NCBI GenBank assembly: GCA_900540375.1
Contig: UQFS01000002.1
Span: forward strand, 62,001-126,000
DNA: 64,000 nt
Reading direction: 5' to 3'
From: an uncultured Prevotella sp.
GTDB lineage: Bacteria > Bacteroidota > Bacteroidia > Bacteroidales > Bacteroidaceae
Of the stretch, positions 7,960 to 15,572 are shown piece after piece. Each line of letters begins with the position of its first letter. The stretch's first letter is position 1. The notes beneath the pieces were generated by a model. That model had not been told where the DNA came from, did not search any database, and saw only the letters and a list, made by a program, of their open reading frames with translations. Both the position numbers and the translations under genes were made by a program.

Positions 7960-9540
7960 ATGAAAGGGCGTATAGGAATTATTTGTCTTTTCGCTATTTT
8001 GCTGGGCTCATGCAGGGAGCATGTGCCTAACCCGAATACGGAGTTGACGCTATCGTATTATGATGGCTTACGTCAACGCGAAGAACACATTACCGGTTTT
8101 AAGGTTAAGGAAGCATTGGACTCTATGATCCGCAACGACAACGACTCAATGTTGGTGGACCGTAGGGTGAAAGGCTATTATCTGCGCCACCGGCCTTTTG
8201 TTTGGATCGACCGGAAAGGGGTGGACAGCCGTGCCGACACATTGTTGGCTCACTTGCAGGAAGTGGACAGCATCGGATTTAGTGAGGCGAAGTTCCGGAT
8301 GCCGCAGATCAGAAGAGACCTGCAGCGGATGAGGTCGCTCGACTTTGACAAGCACAATACGGCAAGTAAGGTGGTGGCCCGACTGGAATATAATCTCACA
8401 AAGGCTTATCTTCGCTATGTGTGCGGGCAGCGCTTTGGTTTTGTCAATCCTACAGATATCTTCAACCGGCTGGATCTCAAAAAGACAGATTCTCAGGCTC
8501 TGGTCTATAGGACGCTCTTCGACTTGAAGATGGAGCATCCCGGCCGGGCTTTCTTTCAGCAGGCTTTGCGCGCCGTACAGCCTGACAGCCTCCCGGCGTT
8601 CCTGAACAGCGTAAGCCCGACGGATCCTCTGTATCTCAGCTTGCGGCGCGCCTACCTCGATAAGACGATGCGACGGAAATATGGTGTCCGACACCTGCTG
8701 ATCAATATGGAGCGGTGCCGGTGGCGGTTGAGCGACTATCCCCACGCGCATCGTCGCTTTGTGCTGGTCAACATTCCGGCTTATCATCTTTGGGCTGTGA
8801 ATGGAGACGAGTCGTTGACGATGCGGGTGGCATCAGGATCTTTGGAGACGAAGACGCCGCTGCTGTCGAGCTATATCTATTGCATGGACGTGAATCCGCA
8901 GTGGATCATCCCCAAGAGCATCGTCAAGAAAAGCATTGCCTATAGGTTGAGTGCCGGCTATTTCCGCCGCAAGCATTATTTCATCCGTGAGCGGGCTACG
9001 GGCCGGGACGTCCCCGTGTCGCAATGCAACCGCGCCATGCTGGAGAGTGGAGACTATCTCGTCATCCAGGAGGGTGGCGAGGGGAATGCTTTGGGGCGCA
9101 TCATTTTCCGGTTTAACAATGATTTCTCCATCTATCTCCATGATACTTCCTCTCGTGGTGTCTTCCAGCAGGAGGACAGAGGCGTGAGTCATGGATGCGT
9201 GAGGGTGGAGCATCCTTACGAGTTAGCCTTATTCCTCTTAGGCGATGATCAGAGCAAGACAGTAGAGAAGATAGCCTACTCGATGCAGGCCGACGTATCG
9301 TCATTAGGCAAGGCGGCGGAAGAACTCACCAACCAGCAGCGTGCTGTTGCCGACACGCTGAAAAGAGACATGCTTGTGGGACGGGTGAAGGTGGAGCCGA
9401 AGGTGCCTATCTTCATCACTTACTTCACGTTATGGCCGGCGGCTGACGGCAGCCTGCAGCGCTACGACGATGTCTATGGCTACGACCAAGTGATGGCGGC
9501 GTGGCTGGCGAACTACTGGAAGGAGAATACCACCCTTTAA
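7960..9540 (+). CDS. L,D-transpeptidase (YkuD domain) lipoprotein
   Basis: 526 residues, with a lipoprotein signal (LLGSC, Cys near 18), then a long helical scaffold region as in YcbB/LdtD-type enzymes. The catalytic YkuD domain runs from about 265 to 450. Active-site motif SHGCVRV is present with nucleophile Cys413 and the preceding conserved His. Family role: forms 3-3 cross-links in peptidoglycan or attaches proteins to it, in the periplasm. The sigma-factor gene starts 13 bases downstream, so the two may share a transcript. Confidence 0.9.
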   Translation: MKGRIGIICLFAILLGSCREHVPNPNTELTLSYYDGLRQREEHITGFKVKEALDSMIRNDNDSMLVDRRVKGYYLRHRPFVWIDRKGVDSRADTLLAHLQEVDSIGFSEAKFRMPQIRRDLQRMRSLDFDKHNTASKVVARLEYNLTKAYLRYVCGQRFGFVNPTDIFNRLDLKKTDSQALVYRTLFDLKMEHPGRAFFQQALRAVQPDSLPAFLNSVSPTDPLYLSLRRAYLDKTMRRKYGVRHLLINMERCRWRLSDYPHAHRRFVLVNIPAYHLWAVNGDESLTMRVASGSLETKTPLLSSYIYCMDVNPQWIIPKSIVKKSIAYRLSAGYFRRKHYFIRERATGRDVPVSQCNRAMLESGDYLVIQEGGEGNALGRIIFRFNNDFSIYLHDTSSRGVFQQEDRGVSHGCVRVEHPYELALFLLGDDQSKTVEKIAYSMQADVSSLGKAAEELTNQQRAVADTLKRDMLVGRVKVEPKVPIFITYFTLWPAADGSLQRYDDVYGYDQVMAAWLANYWKENTTL

Positions 9541-9553
9541 TAAATTCAAGATC

Positions 9554-10123
9554 ATGAGTCAACAAGATCATTTTCCGAAAAGCGAGGACCGCGAACTGAA
9601 GAGGGAACTGACGGATCCCTCTTCCTGCCGGGCTGCCTTTTCCAAAATGGTCGCGCTATACAGTGAACCGCTGTATTGGAAGATCCGTCGTATGGTGCTG
9701 ACCCATGACAACGCCAACGATGTTCTGCAAAACACTTTCTTGAAAGCCTGGAGCAAACTGGACTCTTTCCGGGGCGAGGCGAAGCTCTCGACATGGCTCT
9801 ACCGCATTGCCGTCAACGAGGCCCTGGATTTCCTCAGGCACCAACGGACTGTGCCGGAGGCCGGTGACGAGGCGCTGCTTTCGGCTTCACGGCAACTGAT
9901 GGCAGACAGCTATTTCGACGGCGACAAGCTACAGAGTCTTTTGCAAGCCGCTGTCGCCTTGCTGCCCGATGTGCAGCGCACGGTGTTTTGCATGAGATAC
10001 TACGACGATATGAAATACTCGGAGATCAGCAAGGTACTTGGAACCAGTGAAGGTGGTTTAAAGGCAAGCTATCACCTTGCAGTGAAAAAAATCGCAGCTG
10101 TGATTAAACAATCGGAGATCTGA
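9554..10123 (+). CDS. ECF-type RNA polymerase sigma factor
   Basis: 189 residues with sigma-70 region 2 at about 30-95 (NANDVLQNTFLKAWSKLDSF, then STWLYRIAVNEALDFLR) and region 4 at about 135-185 (LLPDVQRTVFCMRYYDDMKYSEISKVLG plus a recognition helix with SEGGLKASYHLAVKKI). No region 1 or 3, as expected for the ECF group. The two genes after it encode a one-pass membrane protein and a periplasmic CpxP-like protein, the usual place for an anti-sigma factor and a sensor partner. Confidence 0.93.
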   Translation: MSQQDHFPKSEDRELKRELTDPSSCRAAFSKMVALYSEPLYWKIRRMVLTHDNANDVLQNTFLKAWSKLDSFRGEAKLSTWLYRIAVNEALDFLRHQRTVPEAGDEALLSASRQLMADSYFDGDKLQSLLQAAVALLPDVQRTVFCMRYYDDMKYSEISKVLGTSEGGLKASYHLAVKKIAAVIKQSEI

Positions 10124-10196
10124 TACGTCATAGTCTTAGTAATATCATAGCAACCATCAACTTTTGAGTTGAACGAAATCAAGGGGATCATTAAAT

Positions 10197-10583
10197 ATGG
10201 ATAAGGACGAAAGATATATCGAAGCGCATCTGGGTCACGAGAATCCGTTTAGGGTTCCTGACCATTATTTCGAGGATTTTGCCAAGCAGTGGGAGATGCG
10301 GCTGCCCGGGCGACCGAAGAAGTCCGCAGCCACTGTCGTGCCGCTGCGTCAACACAAGCCCTGGTGGCACCGCCCTGCTCTGCTGTGGTCGGCGGGGAGC
10401 GTCAGCGCGGCTTGCCTTGCCCTTTTCTTCCTCCATTCAGGGGGTGGAAAGATGACGACAGAGCCCGCAACAGCCTCCGGCCAGCCCGTACAGACAAGCA
10501 TCTGGTCGGGGTTTGACCAGATGGCTGACTACACGATGACAGACACCAACGACATGTATGCATACATGGCGGATGCCCAATAA
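10197..10583 (+). CDS. Putative one-pass membrane protein after the sigma factor (anti-sigma candidate)
   Basis: 128 residues. The cytosolic N-terminal 60 residues carry ENPFRVPDHYFEDFA, a segment seen in small proteins next to ECF sigma genes in Bacteroidetes. One hydrophobic helix at about 64-82 (LLWSAGSVSAACLALFFL) would cross the inner membrane, leaving a short polar tail outside. No ZAS (HxxxCxxC) anti-sigma motif is present. The topology and the position 73 bases behind the sigma gene make it an anti-sigma candidate, by inference only. Confidence 0.65.
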   Translation: MDKDERYIEAHLGHENPFRVPDHYFEDFAKQWEMRLPGRPKKSAATVVPLRQHKPWWHRPALLWSAGSVSAACLALFFLHSGGGKMTTEPATASGQPVQTSIWSGFDQMADYTMTDTNDMYAYMADAQ

Positions 10584-10601
10584 AACAGGAAACAACACAG
10601 A

Positions 10602-11072
10602 ATGAAGAATATGAAGCAGCGATTAGGACTATTGATGGTGACCATACTCTTGTCTCTGGTTGCCTTTGCGCAACCGCCACAGCCGCCCCGTTTCAATCCC
10701 GAAAAGTTTGAAGCGGACATGGAGCAGTTCATCACCACAGACGTGGGGCTGACGCCGATGGAGGCTTCACGCTTCTTCCCTCTGTTCAGGGAGATGCAGA
10801 ACAAGCAGCGTGCGCTGTTCGGTAAGATGAGATTCTACGCTCATACCGACACGAGTGACGACGCGGCGAGTCTCAAGGCCATCAAAGAGTGCGACAAGAT
10901 AGAGTTGGAGATGAAGAAAATCCGGCAGGAGTATCATCTGAAATTCTGCAAGGTGCTCTCCCCCGGTAAGGTGCTCGCTGTCATCAAGGCCGAGGAGAAG
11001 TTCCATCGCCAGGCGTTTAAAAGGATGGCAAGAAAAGGATGGCAAGAAGGAAAACAAGATAAAGCAAAATAG
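10602..11072 (+). CDS. Secreted CpxP/Spy-like helical protein
   Basis: 156 residues, with a signal peptide to about residue 24 (VAFA/QPP) and then an almost wholly helical, charged chain. The segment LTPMEASRFFPLFREMQNKQRAL corresponds to the LTxxQ-type helices of Spy/CpxP periplasmic chaperones, though the exact LTxxQ motif is not present. Basic C-terminus. It follows the membrane protein by 18 bases, so sigma factor, membrane protein and this one form an apparent envelope-stress cassette. Role is inferred. Confidence 0.65.
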   Translation: MKNMKQRLGLLMVTILLSLVAFAQPPQPPRFNPEKFEADMEQFITTDVGLTPMEASRFFPLFREMQNKQRALFGKMRFYAHTDTSDDAASLKAIKECDKIELEMKKIRQEYHLKFCKVLSPGKVLAVIKAEEKFHRQAFKRMARKGWQEGKQDKAK

Positions 11073-11151
11073 CGAAACAAAAGCATCACTCCTTTGCACT
11101 TCGTCATGTTGTATGAAGTGTACGCCACTAATGCTTGATGGTGCTGTCAAT

Positions 11152-11193
11152 GATTTGCCGCAACCTCGCTCTTTCTGCGTGGCTGCGGCAATC
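11152..11193. terminator. Hairpin between convergent genes
   Basis: GATTTGCCGCA pairs with TGCGGCAATC (one bulge) between the ends of the 10602 and 11206 genes. There is no T-run, so it is a weak terminator candidate. Confidence 0.4.
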
Positions 11194-11205
11194 TGATAAG
11201 AGCGG

Positions 11206-11643
11206 TTATTCTATCTCTATGAACACGGGCTCACCCTCGTCGCGGTGGTCGATGAGCTGCATCAGACGGTAGAGGGTGCGGCGGCTGTCGGTGACGCGGC
11301 CCACCTCGGTGTTGCGCCCCACGAGGATGCAGCCTTGGGTGTCCTGTGCGGTGTTGCCGCTGTGGATGCGGACGCCCTCGTAATGGGGCACGCCGACGAG
11401 CAACGGCAACCAGCGGTGGAACCTCGGGCTCATCGTCACCACCACGGGATAGCGGCCTTCGGGGATGGCGGTCTTGCCCTTGGTCTTGCGGCCGCCGTGG
11501 CGGAAGTCGACCCAATGCGGCTCAAGGGTGTCACAGAAATAGGTCCACGGGGTGAACGTGTCGCGCTCACGGCGGCGGATGGTGAGGCGACCGATGGTAT
11601 AGGTTGGTCGCTTCGCGATGCGTTTCAGTTGGAGTTCTATCAT
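11206..11643 (-). CDS. DUF5675 family protein
   Basis: 145 residues from ATG 11643; a second ATG at 11661 would add six. I prefer 11643 because family members open on a short ELxLKRIAxRPTYTIGRL-type segment. Further signs are YFCDTLEPHW, KTAIPEGRYPV, PRF, and a centre with VRIHSGNTAQDTQGCILVG, in which the conserved His and Cys suggest a hydrolase or transpeptidase-like pocket (inference). DUF5675 proteins are common in Bacteroidetes islands and phages; their activity is not established. It is the last gene of the minus-strand run starting at 14739 and is separated from the DUF3987 gene by an octamer array. Confidence 0.75.
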   Translation of the reverse strand: MIELQLKRIAKRPTYTIGRLTIRRRERDTFTPWTYFCDTLEPHWVDFRHGGRKTKGKTAIPEGRYPVVVTMSPRFHRWLPLLVGVPHYEGVRIHSGNTAQDTQGCILVGRNTEVGRVTDSRRTLYRLMQLIDHRDEGEPVFIEIE

Positions 11644-11664
11644 GGCTTTCAGTTTAGTCATTAC

Positions 11665-11703
11665 CTATAAATGTAGCGGTGTAGCACTGTAGCAATGCAG
11701 CGC
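11665..11703. repeat. TGTAGCGG octamer array 1, with outer CTATAAA
   Basis: Four 8-base units run 11672-11703: TGTAGCGG, TGTAGCAC, TGTAGCAA, TGCAGCGC. Bases 11665-11685 recur exactly, inverted, at 19725-19745. The array touches the stop codon of the DUF3987 gene. Confidence 0.8.
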
Positions 11704-14054
11704 TAAAGTTTCTTGTATTTCATGCCCTTGTCCCCCTTATGCCTCGGCAATGCGTCAATCCATCCGGCTTCCTTCCACCGGCAAATGATGGTGCGGGCAG
11801 TGGATTCGGAAATGTCGTTTTTCAGTGTGAGGATATCGTGGGGAGTGAAGGTGTCGGCGAGACGGTCGAAGACGGCGCGGTTCTTGCTCTTGCGGGTGTT
11901 GTCGCTGTCGGCGGCATACTGCTTGCGGAGCACGTCGCCGAAGAGACGGCACTGCTCCTGGAGGACGTACTCGGCCATCATCAGCGCGAAGTCGATGACA
12001 TGCTTCGTCTCCTTCTCACCTGACAAAAGGAAGGCTACCACGCCACAGCGCATGCCGATGACGGCGGCACGACGGCGGTAGGTGTCCATCACTCTGTCAA
12101 TGCGCTCCATGGCCTGCTGGCGCTTGTCCTCGACCCATTGGGCGATGGCCTTGCGCAGCCGTGGCGTGTCGATGAAACCGTGCTTGGCGCGCAGCGTGTT
12201 CACAGCTTCGAGGATGACCTGGGCATCACGGTCTTTCCTGTCTTGAAAGGTGGGCATCGGAGCAAAGGCGGAGTCGGGCATCTCGGCCACGATGACACGG
12301 GAGCTGAGGCCGTTCTCGATGTTCTCTCCTTTGAAGCATTTGCCCAAGGCTCCGTAGGTGCCGAGGATGGTCCAGTTGTAGCCCACGCTGACCATACCGC
12401 TCTCGGCTTGGTCGCTGTTGTAGTCCTGACCCCACTCGTCGTGGTCGAAGGCGAGGCGGTAGATGTCGTACTTTGACGACCACGAGCCCGCGCCGTTGGT
12501 CTTGCGCAAGGTGTCGAGCTCGGAGCAGAACGAATAGAGCGTGTGGCCCTGGGCGTTCTTCAAACGCTTCAAGAGCGTTGAGCATGAGATGGTGATGGGC
12601 ACGTCGCGGATGAGCACCTCCGGTTCGGGGTCGAGCCGTTCGTTGGCGCGCCGGTTCTTGCGCTTCTTCTTCCACTCGTCCTCCTTGCGCCGTCCCTGCT
12701 CGTCGTCCTCGTCCATAGGCTGCCGCCACAGGTCGATGATGTCCTTGCAGACGCTCTTGCCCGAGGCCTGCTCACCGACGACGATGCTCATCAGTCCGAG
12801 CCGCTGCTCACGGCCGTCGCAGTAGCGGAAGGTCACGTCATCGGCATAGGACGCTGCCATCGGCAGCAGGGCGCAGAGGGCCGGCATCCGCATCTGCTCG
12901 GGCACCCCCGTGAGGCTCTGCTTCAAGCCGGGGATGGGAGGAATGTCGGGAAAGACATTGTCGCTTTGTGTCGTGGCTGCTTCCGTCACCTCTTTCTCTC
13001 CCTCCTCTTCCTGCGCTTTGTCATCCTTGCTCTGTTGCTGTTGCTTGGCGAGCTGTTCGGCGCGTGCGTTGATGCGCTGGACGGTGGCCGACATCATCTT
13101 CGAGTCGTCGTGATACTTGGCGTAGAAGTCGTGGATGAGCTGGCGGCAGTCGGGCTCCTTGAAGAAGTCCGGCATTCGCCGGGCTGCCACGGCCATGGCC
13201 TCGGCCTCGGAGAGCAAACGGGCGGCCCCGACGCTGAGGATGGCGAGCAGGGAGTTGTGACGGGAGCCACGGGCGTTGATGTCCACGTCCTTCAGTCCGG
13301 CCTGCTCACGGCAGAGGTCGAAGATAAGCAGCCTCACCCCCAACCCCTCTCCCAAGGAGAGGGGCGTAGAATGCTCTGCGGGCGTTTTGGCTGGCGTGTT
13401 GTTAGTGGATGCAGGGTTGTCTTGAAGCATATCACTCCCCTCTCCTTTGGAGAGGGGTTGGGAGTGAGGCTGCTGGGGCTGCTGAGGCTGCTCCTTGAAC
13501 AGTTCCTCCTCATCTATAAACAGCACGTATTCCTCGGGCACCGCAAATGAGCAGCGGGCCAAGTCCTTGCAAGCCTCATCAAACTCTTTTAATCCGATCT
13601 GCTGTGCCAGCCACTGCTGGCCTTCCACAAGCCCCATGCCCTGGGGGATGACGAAGACCAAGCGAAGTCCCTCGCCGCTCGGTGTCTTGTGGGCAAGGAC
13701 GATGCCTGACTCTTTGGCTCGATCCTTGACTTTCTCATTGAAAAAGACTTCGGGCGAACCTTTGATGTGGTCGATGTCGAGGATGCTCAGTCCCGACGGC
13801 ACGGCCTCGGCATTGAGCCTGCGCCCGTTCTTGAAATGCGCGTGGAAGCAGAAGGCCGGGAGACGGCGCTTGAGCTCCGACTTCTTGATCCCGAAGTCCT
13901 CGCGGCTCATCTCGCCCCGCAGCATCTGCTCGTGGCAGTCGGCAATCTCGGCGCAGGTCTGGCCGACGATGGCCGAGCGCATCACCGTGTGAAGAATATC
14001 GGCGGTGCATGGCACCGTATGGTGCGAACGAATGTTTTGAATATAGTCGAACAT
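11703..14054 (-). CDS. VirE_N plus DUF3987 protein (BT4734/BF3469-like; primase/helicase-type ATPase)
   Basis: 783 residues from ATG 14054. The frame extends to 14153, but that extension is only a translation of a REP repeat. The N-terminal half, about 40-190, is a VirE_N domain (LSILDIDHIKGSPEVFF, HKTPSGEGLRLVFVIP). The C-terminal half is DUF3987 with a Walker-A-like loop GEQASGKS at 427-434. Such proteins are hallmarks of Bacteroidetes genomic islands and are thought to act on DNA; the reaction is unproven. The linker near residues 194-242 is made of two inverted copies of a palindromic repeat read in frame. Confidence 0.85.
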   Translation of the reverse strand: MFDYIQNIRSHHTVPCTADILHTVMRSAIVGQTCAEIADCHEQMLRGEMSREDFGIKKSELKRRLPAFCFHAHFKNGRRLNAEAVPSGLSILDIDHIKGSPEVFFNEKVKDRAKESGIVLAHKTPSGEGLRLVFVIPQGMGLVEGQQWLAQQIGLKEFDEACKDLARCSFAVPEEYVLFIDEEELFKEQPQQPQQPHSQPLSKGEGSDMLQDNPASTNNTPAKTPAEHSTPLSLGEGLGVRLLIFDLCREQAGLKDVDINARGSRHNSLLAILSVGAARLLSEAEAMAVAARRMPDFFKEPDCRQLIHDFYAKYHDDSKMMSATVQRINARAEQLAKQQQQSKDDKAQEEEGEKEVTEAATTQSDNVFPDIPPIPGLKQSLTGVPEQMRMPALCALLPMAASYADDVTFRYCDGREQRLGLMSIVVGEQASGKSVCKDIIDLWRQPMDEDDEQGRRKEDEWKKKRKNRRANERLDPEPEVLIRDVPITISCSTLLKRLKNAQGHTLYSFCSELDTLRKTNGAGSWSSKYDIYRLAFDHDEWGQDYNSDQAESGMVSVGYNWTILGTYGALGKCFKGENIENGLSSRVIVAEMPDSAFAPMPTFQDRKDRDAQVILEAVNTLRAKHGFIDTPRLRKAIAQWVEDKRQQAMERIDRVMDTYRRRAAVIGMRCGVVAFLLSGEKETKHVIDFALMMAEYVLQEQCRLFGDVLRKQYAADSDNTRKSKNRAVFDRLADTFTPHDILTLKNDISESTARTIICRWKEAGWIDALPRHKGDKGMKYKKL
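13329..13473. repeat. Inverted pair of palindromic repeats inserted in frame
   Basis: Copies at 13329-13373 and 13428-13473 are near-identical in opposite orientation. Each contains a perfect 9-base stem (CCCCTCTCC/GGAGAGGGG) with a 3-base loop and a GCAGCCTCAC flank. They lie in the linker between VirE_N and DUF3987 and encode PLSKGEG- and PLSLGEGLGVRL-type peptides without breaking the frame. Confidence 0.85.
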
Positions 14055-14076
14055 ATTTTCTTGGGTTTTGATGTTA

Positions 14077-14160
14077 GTAGGAGGTGCGGCGTCCCGCCGC
14101 ACAACACCCTGAGCAATCTGCCCCGAGCTTTGCTGTGCGGCGGGACGCCGCACCTCCTAC
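14077..14160. repeat. REP pair (BIME-like element)
   Basis: A perfect 27-base inverted repeat, 14077-14103 and 14134-14160, with a 30-base spacer. Each arm begins with GTAG and contains its own hairpin GTGCGGCG-tcc-CGCCGCAC. A GTAG head plus a palindrome is the hallmark of REP sequences mobilised by RAYT transposases; no RAYT gene is in this window. Confidence 0.8.
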
Positions 14161-14161
14161 A

Positions 14162-14467
14162 CTACTCCATATTCTGTTCCACGAAGCTGGCGGCATCGTC
14201 CACCTCGTCGTAGATGATTTCGGCCGGGTCGGCGGTCTCCTCGCGCGGGATGCTCATGTAGAGCCGGATGCGCTTGCTGTTGACCGTGGTCGTGGAGTGC
14301 TTCGTCTTGAACTGCCGCTTGGGCAGTTGCTCAGCCTCATTGCTCTTATTGTAGGCCCGGAAGCAGAACTCCTCGGGCGAGTTTTGACAGATGGTGCCGC
14401 GCACGCGCTTCTGTGTGGCAAGGATGCGACGATAGTCGTCGTCGGAGATGATAAGTCTTATCTTCAT
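14162..14467 (-). CDS. Hypothetical small protein
   Basis: 101 residues, basic in the middle and acidic at the C-terminus. It opens on KIRLIISDDDYRRILATQKRV, suggesting an alpha/beta start. I do not recognise a family. It overlaps the stop of the DUF3127 gene by 4 bases (ATGA), so the two are translationally coupled. The BIME-like repeat lies directly after its stop, between it and the VirE_N-DUF3987 gene. Confidence 0.7.
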   Translation of the reverse strand: MKIRLIISDDDYRRILATQKRVRGTICQNSPEEFCFRAYNKSNEAEQLPKRQFKTKHSTTTVNSKRIRLYMSIPREETADPAEIIYDEVDDAASFVEQNME

Positions 14468-14739
14468 TTCTTTTCGATTTTTATGATTCTGATGTTGTTA
14501 AACCACCGCCCGTCTTTCTCATGGGCGAAGAAGCTGAGGGCTGCCTCCACGATGTCGCCCTCCTGGACTCCGGGGTTCTCGGCCCAGTCGCCGCGCAGGG
14601 TTGCCACGACGAGATCGGGATACATCACCGCCTCGGTTGACTCGAGCACGACCTCGCGGCTCTTCCACTCCTGCCCTGTCCGCTCCGAAGTGCCCTGGCG
14701 GAGGGCGAGGAGCTTCGCAATCTTAAATTCTTTCTTCAT
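14464..14739 (-). CDS. DUF3127 family OB-fold protein
   Basis: 91 residues. The pattern GTSERTGQEWKSREVVLE, then VATLRGDW, VQEGDIVEAALSFFAHEKDGRWFNNIRIIKIE matches DUF3127, an OB-fold-like domain of phage and island proteins thought to bind single-stranded DNA. Nearly the whole chain is the domain. It is first in a run with a promoter about 75 bases upstream, followed by the coupled 14162 gene, the DUF3987 gene and DUF5675, so it may serve as the DNA-binding partner of the DUF3987 ATPase (inference). Confidence 0.8.
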   Translation of the reverse strand: MKKEFKIAKLLALRQGTSERTGQEWKSREVVLESTEAVMYPDLVVATLRGDWAENPGVQEGDIVEAALSFFAHEKDGRWFNNIRIIKIEKK

Positions 14740-14814
14740 AATTCTTGTGATTAAAGATTATTAGAGGGTGGCCACCCCGATGATTGTTTTTGTCTTCCTT
14801 TCGGTTGACGTTTG

Positions 14815-14845
14815 CAAATATACCTTATGTTTCCAAGCCCCGCAA
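14815..14845 (-). promoter_or_regulatory. Promoter for the DUF3127-DUF3987-DUF5675 run
   Basis: On the minus strand TTG (14845-14843) and TATATTTG (14822-14815) are 20 bases apart. The predicted start is about 70 bases before ATG 14739. Confidence 0.65.
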
Positions 14846-14889
14846 GCAATTCAGTCTTGCATATGGTTCTGAAAATATGTTAATCGGTA

Positions 14890-15291
14890 TTATATAACAG
14901 CCTTATTTACAGCTGCTTTTATCGTCTGCACAGACACCCCTAAATTGCTGTGGGCAGGGTCGGTGAGATAACTGTAAAAGACCGTTTTGCTGACTCTGAG
15001 GATACTCTGTCCGTCGCTGTCGGGTTGCAGGAACCGCCGCAGAAAGACGTAGAGCGACGTGCGTCCATAGGCTTCCAAAGTCGATGGTTTGAAGAAGAGT
15101 CCCGTGCGCAAGCGCGGCGGGACGTCGGAGTCCGTGAGATAGTCGCCGAGCGACCGGATGAGTTCGCCGATGCGTCCCCACCGATCCGGGCACACGAGGT
15201 CGCCCAGTGTGGTGGAATCGTCGAAGGGATGGCGGCGTTTCTGCTGCCGCCGGGTTTGGACACGCTGCCGCGTCCAGTGCTTCTTTTGCAT
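14890..15291 (-). CDS. Hypothetical basic protein of the island
   Basis: 133 residues from ATG 15291; a TTG three codons upstream would also fit. The first 25 residues are very basic (KKHWTRQRVQTRRQQKRR), which suggests nucleic-acid contact or a disordered tail. Then comes a helical domain with LVCPDRWGRIGELIRSLGDYL, PPRLRTGLFFKPSTLEAYGRTSLYVFLRRFL and a final ILRVSKTVFYSYL part. I recognise no family. This frame is preferred over the overlapping ones because its composition is protein-like and a promoter lies upstream. Confidence 0.6.
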   Translation of the reverse strand: MQKKHWTRQRVQTRRQQKRRHPFDDSTTLGDLVCPDRWGRIGELIRSLGDYLTDSDVPPRLRTGLFFKPSTLEAYGRTSLYVFLRRFLQPDSDGQSILRVSKTVFYSYLTDPAHSNLGVSVQTIKAAVNKAVI

Positions 15292-15415
15292 TCTTCCCAA
15301 GAGTTGTGAGAAGAGAAAGCACGGGAAACGCAGCGCTGCTTTACCTCATGAGATTTCTCCTGCCCACTCCCCTCGGGTGAGACATGTTGTTTGTGGCTTT
15401 ACAATACATGAAAAG

Positions 15416-15445
15416 CCCGCACCGGGTTTACCACCTGATGCGGGC
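15416..15445 (-). terminator. Hairpin downstream of the 15573 gene / near a promoter start
   Basis: On the minus strand GCCCGCATC pairs with GGTGCGGGC (one wobble) and is followed by TTTT. It lies 128 bases after the stop of the 15573 gene and overlaps the predicted start site of the next transcript, so it may be a terminator or a leader element. Confidence 0.45.
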
Positions 15446-15446
15446 A

Positions 15447-15477
15447 CAAAGATAGGCTCATTTTCTGTATCTGACAA
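15447..15477 (-). promoter_or_regulatory. Promoter for the 14890 gene
   Basis: Minus-strand TTG (15477-15475) and TATCTTTG (15454-15447), 20 bases apart; the leader would be about 150 bases. Confidence 0.6.
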
Positions 15478-15572
15478 TTTCAAAAATACGTCGGCACAAA
15501 AAATAAAATAAAAAATATTTTGAAAAAATTATGAGATGAATATCAGTAAATTACGTGCATTCTTAAAATAAC

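Noticed and set aside
14055..14153. Longer N-terminus of the DUF3987 protein
   Set aside because: The extra 33 codons are a translation of the REP doublet, and the conserved start is ATG 14054.
14903..15322. Alternative minus-strand frame over the 14890 gene
   Set aside because: Ala/Pro/Arg-rich composition typical of an out-of-frame reading; the chosen frame looks more protein-like.
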